This document shows, piece by piece, positions 45,421-57,934 of a stretch of DNA of 64,000 bases; position 1 is the first letter of the stretch, and each line of letters starts with the position of its first letter. A program made the position numbers and the translations under genes. The DNA is taken from contig QLIY01000663.1 in the NCBI GenBank assembly GCA_003260075.1, forward strand, positions 1,119 to 65,118, in the 5' to 3' direction. The stretch is from Phallusia mammillata (lineage: Eukaryota; Chordata; Ascidiacea; Phlebobranchia; Ascidiidae). The notes under the pieces are model-generated. The model was given only the letters and a program-made list of their open reading frames with translations, had not been told where the DNA came from and ran no database searches.

Positions 45421-47193
45421 TATTTTAGATGCATCCGTTATCGCCTTCAGTGGATAAACTTAGATGTAACCACAAATTGTAATATACCGATGCATGTTCC
45501 TGAATAACATGTTCTTTTTTATGTATAGCAAGATATCTTAACCTTATGCAGTAGAAATCGTAAAATAATAATTGCGATGATTTCATCAGAGTCTTTCAAT
45601 AATAAGTGGTATGTTTTTTTTTCGTTCTTAGATGCCATAAATTTTACAATTGGTAAGTCATAGTTTTTCAATAGGCAAGTCATAGTTTTACAATAGGCAA
45701 GTCATAGTTATTTATTTTATGCTTATCTAATGCGGAATGCCTGCTACAGTGCTCAACTAGGGGTGCGCAACCTTAATCACTGTTTGGCTCAATGCGACAC
45801 CAGGCACGTTTGTATTGAGTTTACTAGCAACCAGTTTAATCCGCTTTTAGCCAATTCCTAATTTACAACGTTAACACCGGAAAATAACGTGTCTGTGGGG
45901 TTTTACGCGCGTTTATCAATCATCCGAATGTTTTGATAGGCGTTCGAAAGCTGAGGCTCGGCTCAAAAATGAACAGTTGATTAAGATTAAAAGATTGTTG
46001 GTAACTGTCTTTTTCTGTTGTTCGATTGTCGATACTTTTTTTTCATTCGTAGAGAGCAGATTGCATCTTGGAACCAAATTTGTTTTCGTCCTCTCCTTCT
46101 CGTGAACTTAGTTTGTTTTTAATTGGTGCTTTGAATCATTCAAGTTACTACTGCAGACAGCAGTATGTGAAAAGCAAACCGAAAAATTTTTGCTACTTAC
46201 GAAGGCCGTCTCTCAGCAGAAAATGACTTCTTGACAGTGACAACTTAAAAAATAGTTATCTTTGTACGTTAAGGTATTTCGCAACAAACCTGCCTTAAAC
46301 AAAGGTGGGCCATGCGGCGCGACGCTCTGTAGAAGGTTCTCGTTTACACACAAGTATTAAAACAGATCAAATCACCGTGGCTGTTCAGTACGACACTTTT
46401 AACACGAAATAACGTGAGCTTTTATATTCTTACTAGAGTGAGCTTCTATGTACTTACTGTAGCGGAAAGACTCCTTTAACCATTTGTTTGCCAAAACAGA
46501 GCTATTCAGTTGAATATGTATGTTTGAACAAATTACAAATTTTTTGAGTACAAATTAGCGCGACCGCCGTTATTTTGGGGGGGGGGCATTCGGGTGATTG
46601 ATAAACGCGCGTAAAACCCCACTGACACGTAATCTTCCGGTGTGAAAGTTGTAAATTAGGAATTGGCTAAAAGCGGATTAAACTGGTTGCTAGTAAACTC
46701 AATACAAACGTGCCTGGTGTCGCATTGAGCCAAACAGTGATTAAGGTTGCGCACCCCTAGTTGTGCACTGTAGCAGGCATTAGATAAGCATAAAATAAAT
46801 AACTAAGACTTGCCTATTGTAAAACTATGACTTGCCTATTGAAAAACTATGACTGGGGGGGGGGAGCACTGTAGCAGGCATTCCGCATTAGATAAGCATA
46901 AAATAAATAACTATGACTTGCCTATTGTAAAACTATGACTTGCCTATTGAAAAACTATGACTTACCAATTGTAAAATTTGTGGCATCTAAGAACGAAAAA
47001 AACATACCACTTATTATTGAAAGACTCTGATGAAATCATCGCAATTATTATTTTACGATTTCTACTGCATAAGGTTAAGATATCTTGCTATACATAAAAA
47101 AGAACATGTTATTCAGGAACATGCATCGGTATATTACAATTTGTGGTTACATCTAAGTTTATCCACTGAAGGCGATAACGGATGCATCTAAAA

Positions 47194-47498
47194 CAGAGGT
47201 GCCCAACCTTTTTTCACTCGCGATCGACTTTTGAGGTAGTTCAACTCTCGAGATCTACCATTCCAATACAAATTAGCAAAGACATAGCGAGTACCAGAAC
47301 AAAATAACAATTACTACTGCAACTATTACTTTTGTAACGTAACAAAGCGCCTACTTATGAGCTTATTAACATATCCTTATGATTAATTCACACAATAAAG
47401 TCATCTATGTACAGCAACGCGTTACAAAGCAACTATTTTAAATAATTTTCTGCAACCCTCGCGATCGACTTGAGATCAGTCCGAGATCGACCACCCTG
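47194..47498. mobile_element. hAT MITE inserted in one arm only
   Basis: 305 bp; starts cagaggtgcccaacc, ends ggtcgatct-type sequence in inverse (gagatcgaccaccctg). Perfect 8-bp target duplication atctaaaa at 47186-47193 and 47499-47506. The left arm has the empty site with a single atctaaaa (complement, around 45418-45432). Confidence 0.9.
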
Positions 47499-47506
47499 AT
47501 CTAAAA

Positions 47507-47757
47507 TATACAGGATCGCTTGGATCACTTGGATCGCTTGGTGCATTATTAACACAGCTTGACGCACCTTTGTAACACTTGGTGTATCGCTTGGTTCACA
47601 CTTATATTGCTTGGTGTACCTTTACATCGCTTGGTTCACACTTATATCGCTTGGTGCACCTTTATATCGCTTGGTTCAACCTTTCATCGCTTGGTGAACG
47701 TTTATATCGCTTGGTGCACCTTTATGCCGTCTTGGCGCACCTTCATATCGCTAGGTA
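47507..47757. repeat. Inverted copy of the 22-bp minisatellite
   Basis: Reverse complement of 45178-45420 with few changes. Confidence 0.85.
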
Positions 47758-47953
47758 AAAGTGCGCGTGGCATTATACAGGTGCACCAAGCAAAACAAAG
47801 TTCCACCGAGCGATACAAAAAGTAGTCATGCGACTGTTAAACCATAGTATACTTCATTAGAGTTACTTCAACTTTCTCAAAGTGTGTACCTGAATTGAGA
47901 GAAAGTTTTTTAGCCAACCAACAAGCTAGACTTTTTTTGTGTAGGGGGGGGGG

Positions 47954-50172
47954 TTATGGTTTCGGAAATGCCTGCTGTGGTCTTGGTTTCAACGCTTTTT
48001 GTAACTGTGGCCACAGTTTGAAACAGGTTGGGTAAACCTATCCACATTTATGTTCATAAAAGTTTCGGTTTTGTGCAGTTGTGTTATTTGAAGTGGAGGG
48101 CTGAGTTAGTAAAGGTCATGCAAATACAGCAGCACATAAATACAGAAGAATGACCGAAAGGCAAGAAAGTAAATATTGTTTAATCAAACCAAGCCAAGAC
48201 CTTCTCTGTGCAACGCCTTTTTATAGGTTATGTCTTGTAAATAAAAAGTACAACTAAGACAGTCGCTTTAACAAACTTGTTTTGTAAGTCTAGCAGTAGT
48301 AAGCATACAAACCAAACGTATATATATATGTATATGTTGACACCTTTCACTTTACCTACAGATCATAAGATAAAGATAATATAGGGCTTAAATAAGACCA
48401 CAAAAACATTCTGCAATTACGATGCTGTTCGTTTCGAAGCCCACAACCTTGCTATGTATTCTATTGCTTGTCGGACGCAGCCTAGCCCAGCCAAGTAAGT
48501 AATTTCTCTTTGCATTGCCTCATTTTTCTTTCAATTTTCTTGGAAGCTCATTGACTATACATACTACAATTCTTCGCTTAATCGTTTGGCTGGCATTTAA
48601 TGACTTCAAATACTGTTTCATGACGTAGTATGCATCCTCATACGATGTTTGACTTGAATTGACCTAACTGCTGTTTGTGGTAAAGGTCTTGCCCGCAATT
48701 CAAAATCTTGGGATATTAATTTTCAGTTCCCTAATATTTAGGTTGCCCCTCAAACTTCCTTATATTGGTTGCTTTAAAGTATTAATCGACCTTAATCGGG
48801 TTTTATTACCGTAAGACCAAATCACAAGGGTTAAGTTGTACATTCGTTACGCAAGTTTTTTGTTTTGTTTCTCGACATGATAAAGAATCCAATACTACAA
48901 CGTACGATTATGTGAAATTTGGGTCTAATACGCAACTGGAAATTTAAGTTTAAAGCCCTTTTCGACTTACAGGTATAACTATGTTTGCATCAGGGGGGGG
49001 GGAAAGACTCCTTTAACCATTTTTTTTGCCAAAACAGAGCTATTCAGTTGTATGTATGTTTGAACAAGTTACAATTTTTTTGAGTACAAATTGAGTACAA
49101 GCCTTTATTTTAACTTCAAGCAAGATTATGGTTTCGGAAATGCCCGCTGTAGTCTTGGTGTCAACGCTTTTTGTAAATGTGGCCGCGGTTCAAAACAGGT
49201 TGGGTGAACCTATCTACATTTTTTCATAAACGTTTCGGTTTGGCTGAGTCAGTAAAGTCCATGCAAACACAGCAGCACAGAAATACTGAAGAATGACCGA
49301 AATGCATGAAAAAATGGCGAAAGTTTAATCAAACCAAGCCAAGACCTTCTCTGTACGCCTTTTTATAGGTTATGTCTTGTATATAAACAGTAACACTAAG
49401 ACAGTCGTTTTAGCAAACTTGTTTTGTAAGTCTAGCAGTAGCAAGCATACAAACCAAACGTATACATATATGTATATGTTGACAGCTTTTACTTTATCTA
49501 CAGATCATAAGATAAAGATAATATAGGGCTTAAATAAGACCACAAAAACATTCTGCAATTACGATGCTGTTCGTTTCGAAGCCCACAACTTTGCTATGTA
49601 TTCTATTGCTTGTTGGACGCAGCCTAGCCCAGCCAAGTAAGTAATTTCTTTTTGCATTGTCTCATTTTCCTTTCAATGTTTCTTGGAAGTTCATTGACTA
49701 TACATACTACAATTCTTCGCTTAGTCTTTTAGCTGGCATTTAATGACTTCACATGCTGTTTCATGACGTAGTATGCATCCTCATACGATGTTTGACTTGA
49801 ATTGACCTAACTGCTGTTTGTGGTAATGGTCTTGCCCGCAATTCGAAATCTTGGGATAATAATTTTCAGTTCCCTAATATTTAAGTTGCCCATCAAATTT
49901 CCTTATGTTTGTTGCTTTGAAATTTGAATCGACCTTGGGAGTTTTGTTACTGTAAGACCAAATCACAAGGGTTAAGTTGTACATTCGTTATACGCAAGTT
50001 TTGTTTCTCGACATGATAAAGAATCCAATACTACAACGCACAATTATTTGAAATTTGGGTTTAATACNTCCAATACTACAACGTACGATTATGTGAAATT
50101 TGGGTCTAATACGCAACTGGAAATTTAAGTTTAAAGCCCTTTTCGACTTACAGGTATAACTATGTTTGCATC
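47954..50172 (+). repeat. Direct duplication of the ZIP promoter, exon 1 and part of intron 1
   Basis: First copy 47954-48992, second 49127-50172. Copy 1 is bounded by G runs at 47944-47953 and 48993-49002. The single n at 50068 marks another switch: the sequence after it is identical to 48888-48992, so the second copy changes back to the first haplotype there. 49003-49100 in turn resembles 46467-46560, showing that the contig pieces were ordered across a structural difference between haplotypes. Confidence 0.75.
48422..48494 (+). other. Second copy of ZIP exon 1 (signal peptide exon)
   Basis: Repeats the signal-peptide exon at 49564-49636 with synonymous changes only (Thr ACC/ACT, Val GTC/GTT) and the same GTAAGT donor. 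It lies in a block 47954-48992 that matches about 49127-50172, including the TATA-like TATATATATGTATA region upstream. The silent-only differences and the G runs at both ends of the first block point to alleles rather than alternative promoters. Confidence 0.75.
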
Positions 50173-53100
50173 ATTTTCCAAAGTAAAAATTTTATTGCAA
50201 CTTTTATCAAAAAAATTGTCTACTTTAGTTTTTTATCATTTTCCCTTTACACCTTAAAGCACTGGTCGACCAACACGATGACGAAAATGATCATCACGAA
50301 GATGAAGATCGCAACGATGATCACGATCACGATGAAGAAGATAGTTTCACGCATTTACTTGAACTCGTCGGCTCTCAATCAGTATATATCGGCGATGAAG
50401 CTTTTGTAAATTTAACCAATGGACTGTTGGTTAGATTTGATACATGCACTGGAGTTTGTGCTCAGGTTTGTTCTGTTAAAGATTGATTTTTTTTAAATTT
50501 AAAACCGGCCTCTCATCATGATCCTTTTTCTTTTTTTAGTGTTTCTCACTGACTAGTATGAAAACTTTGCTAAACGTCGACCCTGCGACATCCTTTAACT
50601 TCACCGAGGAGACATTTTCCGAACCAGCCCGGGTCATTTTGGAAATCTTATTGAGAGAAAATTGCTCATCTATAAGTAAGTTTAATTTTCAAGCGAAGGG
50701 TCGATTTTGTTATCAAATTGTAACGCATTGGAACTAGGAGTTTATAAAATCACAATATTTCTGTTTGCACAACAAAATCTGCACACACGGTGTTTCTTGT
50801 TAAAAATTGTTCGAGTTAAAGTAAAATGTACTAATATTACCTTCACTGAAAGACAATATTTATTTTTTGTAAACACAGTAAATACTGAAAACGTTTTAGA
50901 AAAGCAAACAAAAACATTTTAGAATTGTTCTTCTTTTGTTCACCACGGCTACTTGCACCACTATGTACGTCATTCGACCTTCGTGCTCGCAAACGCTTTA
51001 AGTTTGAATTTCTGAATTTCAGTGACATTTTCAACTGTTTTTTGGGGGAAGGTGAAAAACAGCGCAAATTTATTTGTGGCACCACTTCTAGCTCACGTAA
51101 AACAAGCCCAAATGCCTTGCCGTAACTGCATGTAGAATAGGGTTCTTCTATTTCCCGGATTTTTTAATTCCCGGGATTTGGGAAATAATTTATTTAATTC
51201 CCGGGAAAATTCGGCGGATTTTTCGTAGGTAATTACGTCATTGCAATCGCTAAAATTAGTTTATTTTTGCAGGAGGCATCTAATTAGCCATGATTTTGTC
51301 GATTAAAACCATAAAAAAAAGTACGCTTACTTACTTTATTATTGAAATTACGCAACGCCGTATTTTAGTAACAGTTGACATAAATTTGAACATTACTGTT
51401 AGTTTTTCACAAAACTAACACGTTTTTGCTTGATTGTCAATTTGATTCGGAAACATACTTTTGCCGGGAAATCCCGGAAATTTCCCGTCGAGACATTTCC
51501 GGGAGGAACCCCAGTAGAATAATTGCAAATATTTTTACACAACTAGCATTGCCCCACACTGGAATATAATTCACGGTGACAGTATCAAATCAAAAAATAA
51601 TTTGTTTTTTGCTAAACTTCTGTTATTGCAAGTTTACAATTTAATTGGTTTAAAGTTTGATTTGGAGTAATTTGACTTCGAGAAACGATACATTTTCTCT
51701 GTTTGCGACTGCTTAAATCAAAACTAATGTAAAACAGGTACGTGACCGAATATTCTAAACCGCCTGAAGCCAGTGAACAAAAATGTGAACTTCTCATTTT
51801 GTAACACTTAACGGCAATTACTACCGTAATTTTGACTTTTGTTGGATTGTTAAAGTTTATACTTGTTGTTTCGCGCAGGCTCGACCCACCTTGGTATCAG
51901 CTTTGACGTTGACGTCGAGTCCAACGTCACAGATTTGTTGCAAAGGCTTAAACCGATCTACGAAGCTGATCATAACGTCACTAATGTGAGTTTGTACTTG
52001 TTGTTGCTCTGCGTTCGAAGCCAAACATTAAAATTGCCATAAGGCGGGGAAATGTTGTTCCTACTCTTTAATGTTCACTTTTTGTACTTAACATTTTTAA
52101 AAATTGATGTTAAAGCAATGTCATAATAGTGTTAGCCGTTTGGCAATCACTAAACAAGTGTCAGCATTAGTAAAATGTCATATTCTTTAAACCAGTTGTC
52201 GGCAACCTGCGGTTCAAATACCGGTCCGTGATAAAAATTTCAGTTTCAAACCGGTCCGCAGTGTAAATAAGGTTGCTGACCTCTGCTTTAAACCATCGTG
52301 ATCAATTATGCCAATGCTTGTTGAAGAATTTATGGGTACCGAAATGCCAGTCACATTTCCAAGTTATTTCTGTCACTTATACCGAGACGTTTTGCCTTTA
52401 ACGTACAACAAAATTAAACCAAATCTACCATCAACCGGTAATTAGTGAAGATGAGAGCCCAGTTTATAGTAGGCAGGCATTAAAAGTCGTGATCGATCAA
52501 AACTGAGTATAAGTTTGCTCTTAACTGAAAAAAAACTCTATGTATTATTATGTTACAAATATGACCCCAACTTTTTAGCACATACTTTAAACCAGGTGTC
52601 GGAAAACTTTTAAACCCAGCGTGCCAATTTACTTACTTTGTAAAAATGGTAATGAATTTGGGTGTCAACATTTTTGTTTGTTATAGTTTTTTTTTGTTTT
52701 AGTGGTTTCTACCGTCGATTTAAACAGTAATTAGAAAACAAATTATTTCGTATTTGTAGGTAGAATGTGTGCCGTAGGATGCCCACTTCTGTCCTAAACG
52801 TGCTTCCTTATAGTCATAAAATGCAGAAACTACAAAACCATTGCAAAGTTTAGTCCTTACTTTGCGCACCATTGACTTTTGGCCTTCATTTTGCAGTGCT
52901 TCAATGCTCATGTGTTATTCGAGGATCGTTTAAGCGGTGACAACCTGACTTACCAAGTTTTGGCCAACTTGTTTGAAGGCTATTGCTTGTACCCAACCGA
53001 TCACGAACTAGAAGATTCAATTTTCGAACACTTCAGTGTTGAAGGCGTTGACGTGTCAGACGCAGGTTGGTTGAGACAATTTACTGACGACAAAAAAGTT

Positions 53101-56100
53101 TACACAAAACTTCGCTAATCATCTACGCTTATATTTGCTACGCGATTGAAATATATATTTTTGTTTTTTATGTGCAGTGTGGGTAAATGGAACACAGTTT
53201 AATGAAAATAAATTCAGTTGTTTGGTTGAAACAAAATTGATGTGCAAATCATCTTTTTTTCCTTGACCAAAGTTGTTTCATTGTGTGCGATCATATGAAA
53301 AATCATTCACATAAAAAATATTGTTCAAAAAGTTTTGCCTCGTATTTTTTGCAAGCTTTTATGAAGCATGTTGGTTGTAATTTTAGAGCGACACCGCACA
53401 ACGAACGTTTTTTAATGACTTCCTAAAACACGATACTTTTTTGTTATAGTTTTTGGTAATTTTCTTAACGATCTTGGAATTGGAAGTGTCACTGATGCTG
53501 CTGCTGGAGAAGACGATCACGATCACGCAAGAAAAAGAAGGTCATTGGACGGTCATGTGATCGTGAAACGCCAGGCAGATGATCACGATCACGAAGATGA
53601 ACACGGACACGAGGAAGAAGAAAATCGGGTACCAAGAATCATATGATTTACATTTTCGAAAATTTTTTTTTGAAAAAAAAGCGTTTAAACTCAAAGCACA
53701 AGGGACAAAAACACACAATTTCGGTACTGCTATTTCTGGAAGTTTTGGAATTTGGCCCTACTGGTTTTGATGTGTTTTGTTTTCCAAACGAACAAACAGT
53801 ACAACAGGAGTGCCATAGTCTTTTAGAGTCGTGGTGTATTTACCAACCCTGATATTTTGAGGGACAGTCTAATTTGCAAACCCGCATAAAAATCAAATGA
53901 GAAATATATTTTCACTTTAAACAACACCATAGTTTATTTATAATAAAGTGCAAACATTTGCCGACAAAAAGTTTGAATCATAAATTCTGAAAAAAATGTC
54001 CTAATTAGTCTTTTGCACGTTTAACAAAACCACCTTAAGTTCGATCTTAGTAAAAATGCAAAACCTACACTTCTCCTCTATACCCATTTATTTGTTAGTA
54101 ACTGTTCTTATTCTTTCGTAGTGCTACAGTGGATCTCAGTTGAAGGCAATTTACGGTTTGAGCGGTAACCTTACACGTGACTCTCTATTGAGTATGTGTA
54201 CAGCATTCGTTCAACAGATCATATCTGGATCTTGCAATGCCTCCGCAACGAATGCTACAACAGCCACTGATTCAAACTACACAGACAGCCAACGTACGTA
54301 CTTGGGATATCACCTGGTTTGTCAAAAGTACACGTACAATTTATTTGTCCTCTATTGTGACTAGTAACAAAAACTGATAAAAACATAAATTTTAAAGTGC
54401 TTGAAATGACATGCGTGGGTCAGAGATTTTCGGTATTTTTTTCTTTTGTATTACAAAATGTAATCATAAGTTTGCTTGACAAGCAACATATTAGAAGTAT
54501 TACTGTTCTTTTTTACATTTTTCTCTGGTGTTTCTTGTGTCCACAAGACCACAATAAACATATGGCCTTGTATTACTCAGAAAAATAGTGAATATTTTAG
54601 GTTGCTAACAACAAAGTTGTAAGACATGACTATTTCTTGATGACGTACATCCTTCTGAAACGGAAACTTTTTGCTACGTTTTCTAAACTAAAAATGTAAA
54701 GCCAAAATTGCGTCAATGTCATGTTACGAAAATCATTCATCAGCATTTTGGAAATTTTCCTGGTCGTTCCACCAAAAGTTTGGATTTTCGAAAAAAGTAC
54801 ACATATAGAAACACTAACGACTTGACAGCTCGTTTACGCTTTTGTATTCAATTTCCATTTATAATTACCAACAGGATATGGATATGGAACAGCGGCTGTC
54901 GCAGTGATTAGTCTCCTAGCTTTTGTGGGCATCCTGTTTTTCCCAGTACTCACTACATCATGGTTTAAACTGGTCATGCAGTTCTTCATCGCTCTTGGAG
55001 TTGGAACCTTGTCCGGTGACGCAATTCTTCACATTGTTCCGGAGGTAAAGAAATGGTGTTTTACACACCAACCTTATTATGTAGATTTTAATGTTCGTAA
55101 AAATTGCATTGTTAAGAACCTCCAGTCTTCTGGTGTGATAAATTATCGCAATGTTACTTAACTGACGATGGGCAATTTTTCAAAACGTTTTAGAATGAAA
55201 TGTTTTGCTTATTGCGTCTATTTAGGTTTCTCCAGACCAAAGGTTTAAATGACATTTATATTTTGAAAATTTGGCTTAAAAAACAAAAGCCAATAAAAAA
55301 ATTGTGTAACGCTGGTGCATTTTGTAAAATGCTGACCAAGCCCTTGTGTTGTAAAAAGACCTGAAAAATACAGTTTTAGTGTCAACATAATTGCTCAAAC
55401 GTGCTGTAGTGTCTCTCATCATATAACGCTCCATACTGCCATGTAGCTGCAGCATGTTTAGCCATTATCCACCAAGCGTGTCTTCCAAGTTTTTATGCAA
55501 CGTTGCAAATCTATTTTTGACTTAATAAATAGTTCTGTGCAATTGTGTGGCCATTTTACCATCACCAAGCGAAATACTCTCAACTAAAGTTTTGTCTTAT
55601 AACAGATATTTTTTAAGCTTTTTTCTTTATAGATTGTAGGGTTGCACAGCCATGGGACTGGAGACGCCCACGACCATGAGAATGAGGATAGAAGTTATGT
55701 ATGGAAACTCCTGGTGGTTATTGCTGGCATTTGGTTCCTATTCATTTTTGAGAACCTTATCAAACTTCTTCTCGGCAAACAATATGTAAGTTAAAGTTTT
55801 GCCAAGTCCACCGTTAAAACAAAAGCTGCTATGCAGAAAGAAATTTTCACTGTGATTTTGTACTGGTTTCAAATTTGGGCAACCTTTTTGTTCACAGTGC
55901 ACATAAATTTACTATTCAAAATATAAAATATAACTATACGCCTACTTTTCGACTTCTGAACTGAACCGTGTATAGTGTGTCAAAGTACACATGGAACCAC
56001 GTATAGCACTGTGGTAAAAAAGAAATAAGATTCTATACACACATTAAAATCCAGCAAGCATTTAGGAAATGTATTTTTTTCAGGGCCACCAACATAATCA

Positions 56101-57934
56101 TAGCGCCGTCGATCCCAACTGTCACGTGACAAGATTCGCTTCTTCAGAGGAATCCAGCGAAGACATTCCAAGTGATGTGCGTTAACTACTCCTCAACAGT
56201 CGTATGCATTTGTTTGTAGTACTGTATTCACTTTGATGTAAAAGCTCATAGAATTGACTCACCCAAGTAGCCTACTAATTGTTTTGTTGATTTAGATTGA
56301 AAAAGCCAAAAACGGAAAAAAGAAGGACCCGCCTGTCGGCTGGGGTAAGTCCTTATATTTGTTGCAAAAACAAATGTTTGGTTTATTAACGTATATGAAA
56401 CAAACAAGCCACGCTTAACATTGTCATTTGACTTGTCACAAACAAAAACCACTAAGTGTAATATCCTTAACTGTTTTCTGTATCTTTGGTTCTCTTTGCG
56501 CGAAAATCTTAGTTATCAGTCGATAATGTATCAAAACATCTGCTTCTGTTTTACAGGGTTAAACACTGTTTGTATTATGGTCCTGGTTGGTGATATCTTG
56601 CATAACTTTGGTGATGGAATTGCGGTTGGTGCTGCTTTCAGTTCTTCCGTGGTGCAAGGTATTGGCACATCACTTGCTGTCTTCTGTCACGAACTGCCTC
56701 ACGAATTCGGTAAGTGCCAAGCTTTTGTGGTTGGTTGAAAACAATATTTAATGGATTGAGAACCTACTGTCCTGTACAGTGTAGATTCCATGTTACTTAG
56801 CTAGCACCTATATTTAAATCTGAAAAACTATTGTAATTTTTTTCATACAGCTTTACTTTGTCCAAGCTTGTATGCGCAGCAAGGTCAATGCAAAAGACGA
56901 AACAGTTCTTAGTCATTTTTTGCAGATAATATGTAATGTATACATATCGCTTTAACCACATCAGTATCTTATTAATAAGGCGATTATTTTTTGATTTGTA
57001 AAAAAAGTCAAAATTTTTGAAATAGATCAAAAATTTTCAAAATTGTGTACGAAGTTAAAATTTGTTTACAAAGTCGAAAGCTATATTTCAACTTTTTGTA
57101 CAAGAATGCCTAATTTAATTACTTGAATTCTTCATCCGTTAGTTTGTCAAAAAAAGTTTTTTAATGTCAAAAATTTCAATTTGTAGGTCAAAATTTATCT
57201 TTTTTAGGTCAAAAAAATAATCGCCCTACTATATTAAGTATAACTTTTTTGACATCCTAAATTTTTGCCGCAAAGTTTTTCAGTCTTTATTACCAAACCA
57301 TGGATCTTAAGTTAGTATGGCATCGTTTTTATACTTTTTCACTTTCGTTTTAGGCGACTTTGCTATTTATATGCGCAATGATTTGTCAAAGTGGAAGGCC
57401 TTACTTCTCAATTTTCTGGCCGCTTGCTGTGCATTTCTTGGTCTATATGTTGGTCTTGCTCTTTCCACAAACTCGGAAGTTCGCCAATGGCTTTTAGCTG
57501 TGGTTGCTGGAATGTTCTTGTACATTGCTTTCGTGAATGTGGTATGTTTTATTGTAAATAGATATTGGCAACTCCGTCTTTTGCAAGCTTTACAAGTATA
57601 GTTTACACCTTTATGTGTTATAACAGCCTGCACTAGTTAAGACCATTTGTTTATTTTTACTTGTCCAAAATGTATTAACATTTAAAGCACATTAATTTCC
57701 CTTATCTGTCAAGTCATGTTTGTGTGTACTTTTATTGCTAAGTGTACGTGACTAAGTTTCCATTAATTTGTAACACAACTTGTGTTTGTTCAGCTTCATG
57801 AAATGGTTGAAGAAGAAACCGGTTTCCCAGTGGCTCAGTTTATTTTCCAGAACGTCGGTTTGCTTTTGGGTTGGGCCATTCTACTTATTCTCTCCCTGTA
57901 CGAAGATCAATTGATTACCAGCATATCAGCCTGA
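49564..57934 (+). CDS. ZIP zinc transporter, LIV-1 subfamily (SLC39A)
   Basis: Imports zinc (or related divalent metals) into the cytosol. Fourteen exons with consistent phases: 49564-49636, 50260-50465, 50540-50675, 51879-51985, 52897-53065, 53450-53628, 54122-54293, 54875-55044, 55633-55785, 56084-56176, 56296-56344, 56557-56709, 57354-57541, 57794-57934; about 662 residues. Order: signal peptide ([14 protein letters not shown]), acidic His/Asp-rich ectodomain start, cysteine-bearing ectodomain, a second His/Asp stretch around a RKRR site, [14 protein letters not shown] before TM1, TM1-3 with [16 protein letters not shown], a His-containing TM3-TM4 loop, TM4 [15 protein letters not shown]5 [14 protein letters not shown], and a tail ending ITSISA. 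HNFxDG and HExPHExGD are the LIV-1 metal-site signatures. The first His in HELPHE separates it from ZIP8/14 (EExPHE). I cannot place it among ZIP4/12, 6/10 or 5 by eye. Confidence 0.93.
51140..51513. mobile_element. MITE with 8-bp target duplication in ZIP intron 3
   Basis: Flanked by gtagaata at 51132-51139 and 51514-51521. Ends gggttcttctatttcccgg and ccgggaggaacccca; several ttcccggg/cccgggaa blocks near both ends could fold. hAT assignment rests on the 8-bp duplication only. Confidence 0.75.
52193..52285. mobile_element. 93-bp hAT MITE in ZIP intron 4
   Basis: Ends cagttgtcggcaacct and aggttgctgacctctg, internal ccggtccg(t/c)g twice, perfect target duplication ctttaaac at 52185-52192 and 52286-52293. 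Confidence 0.85.

Larger units (their letters stand above)
45087..47842. repeat. Large inverted duplication
   Basis: Left arm 45087-45930, right arm 46587-47842 in reverse complement, unique centre 45931-46576 ending at G run 46577-46586. The right arm is longer because of a second internal duplication around G run 46855-46864 and an hAT insertion at 47194-47498 absent from the left arm. The arms otherwise match closely, including the minisatellite at their outer ends. Confidence 0.85.
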
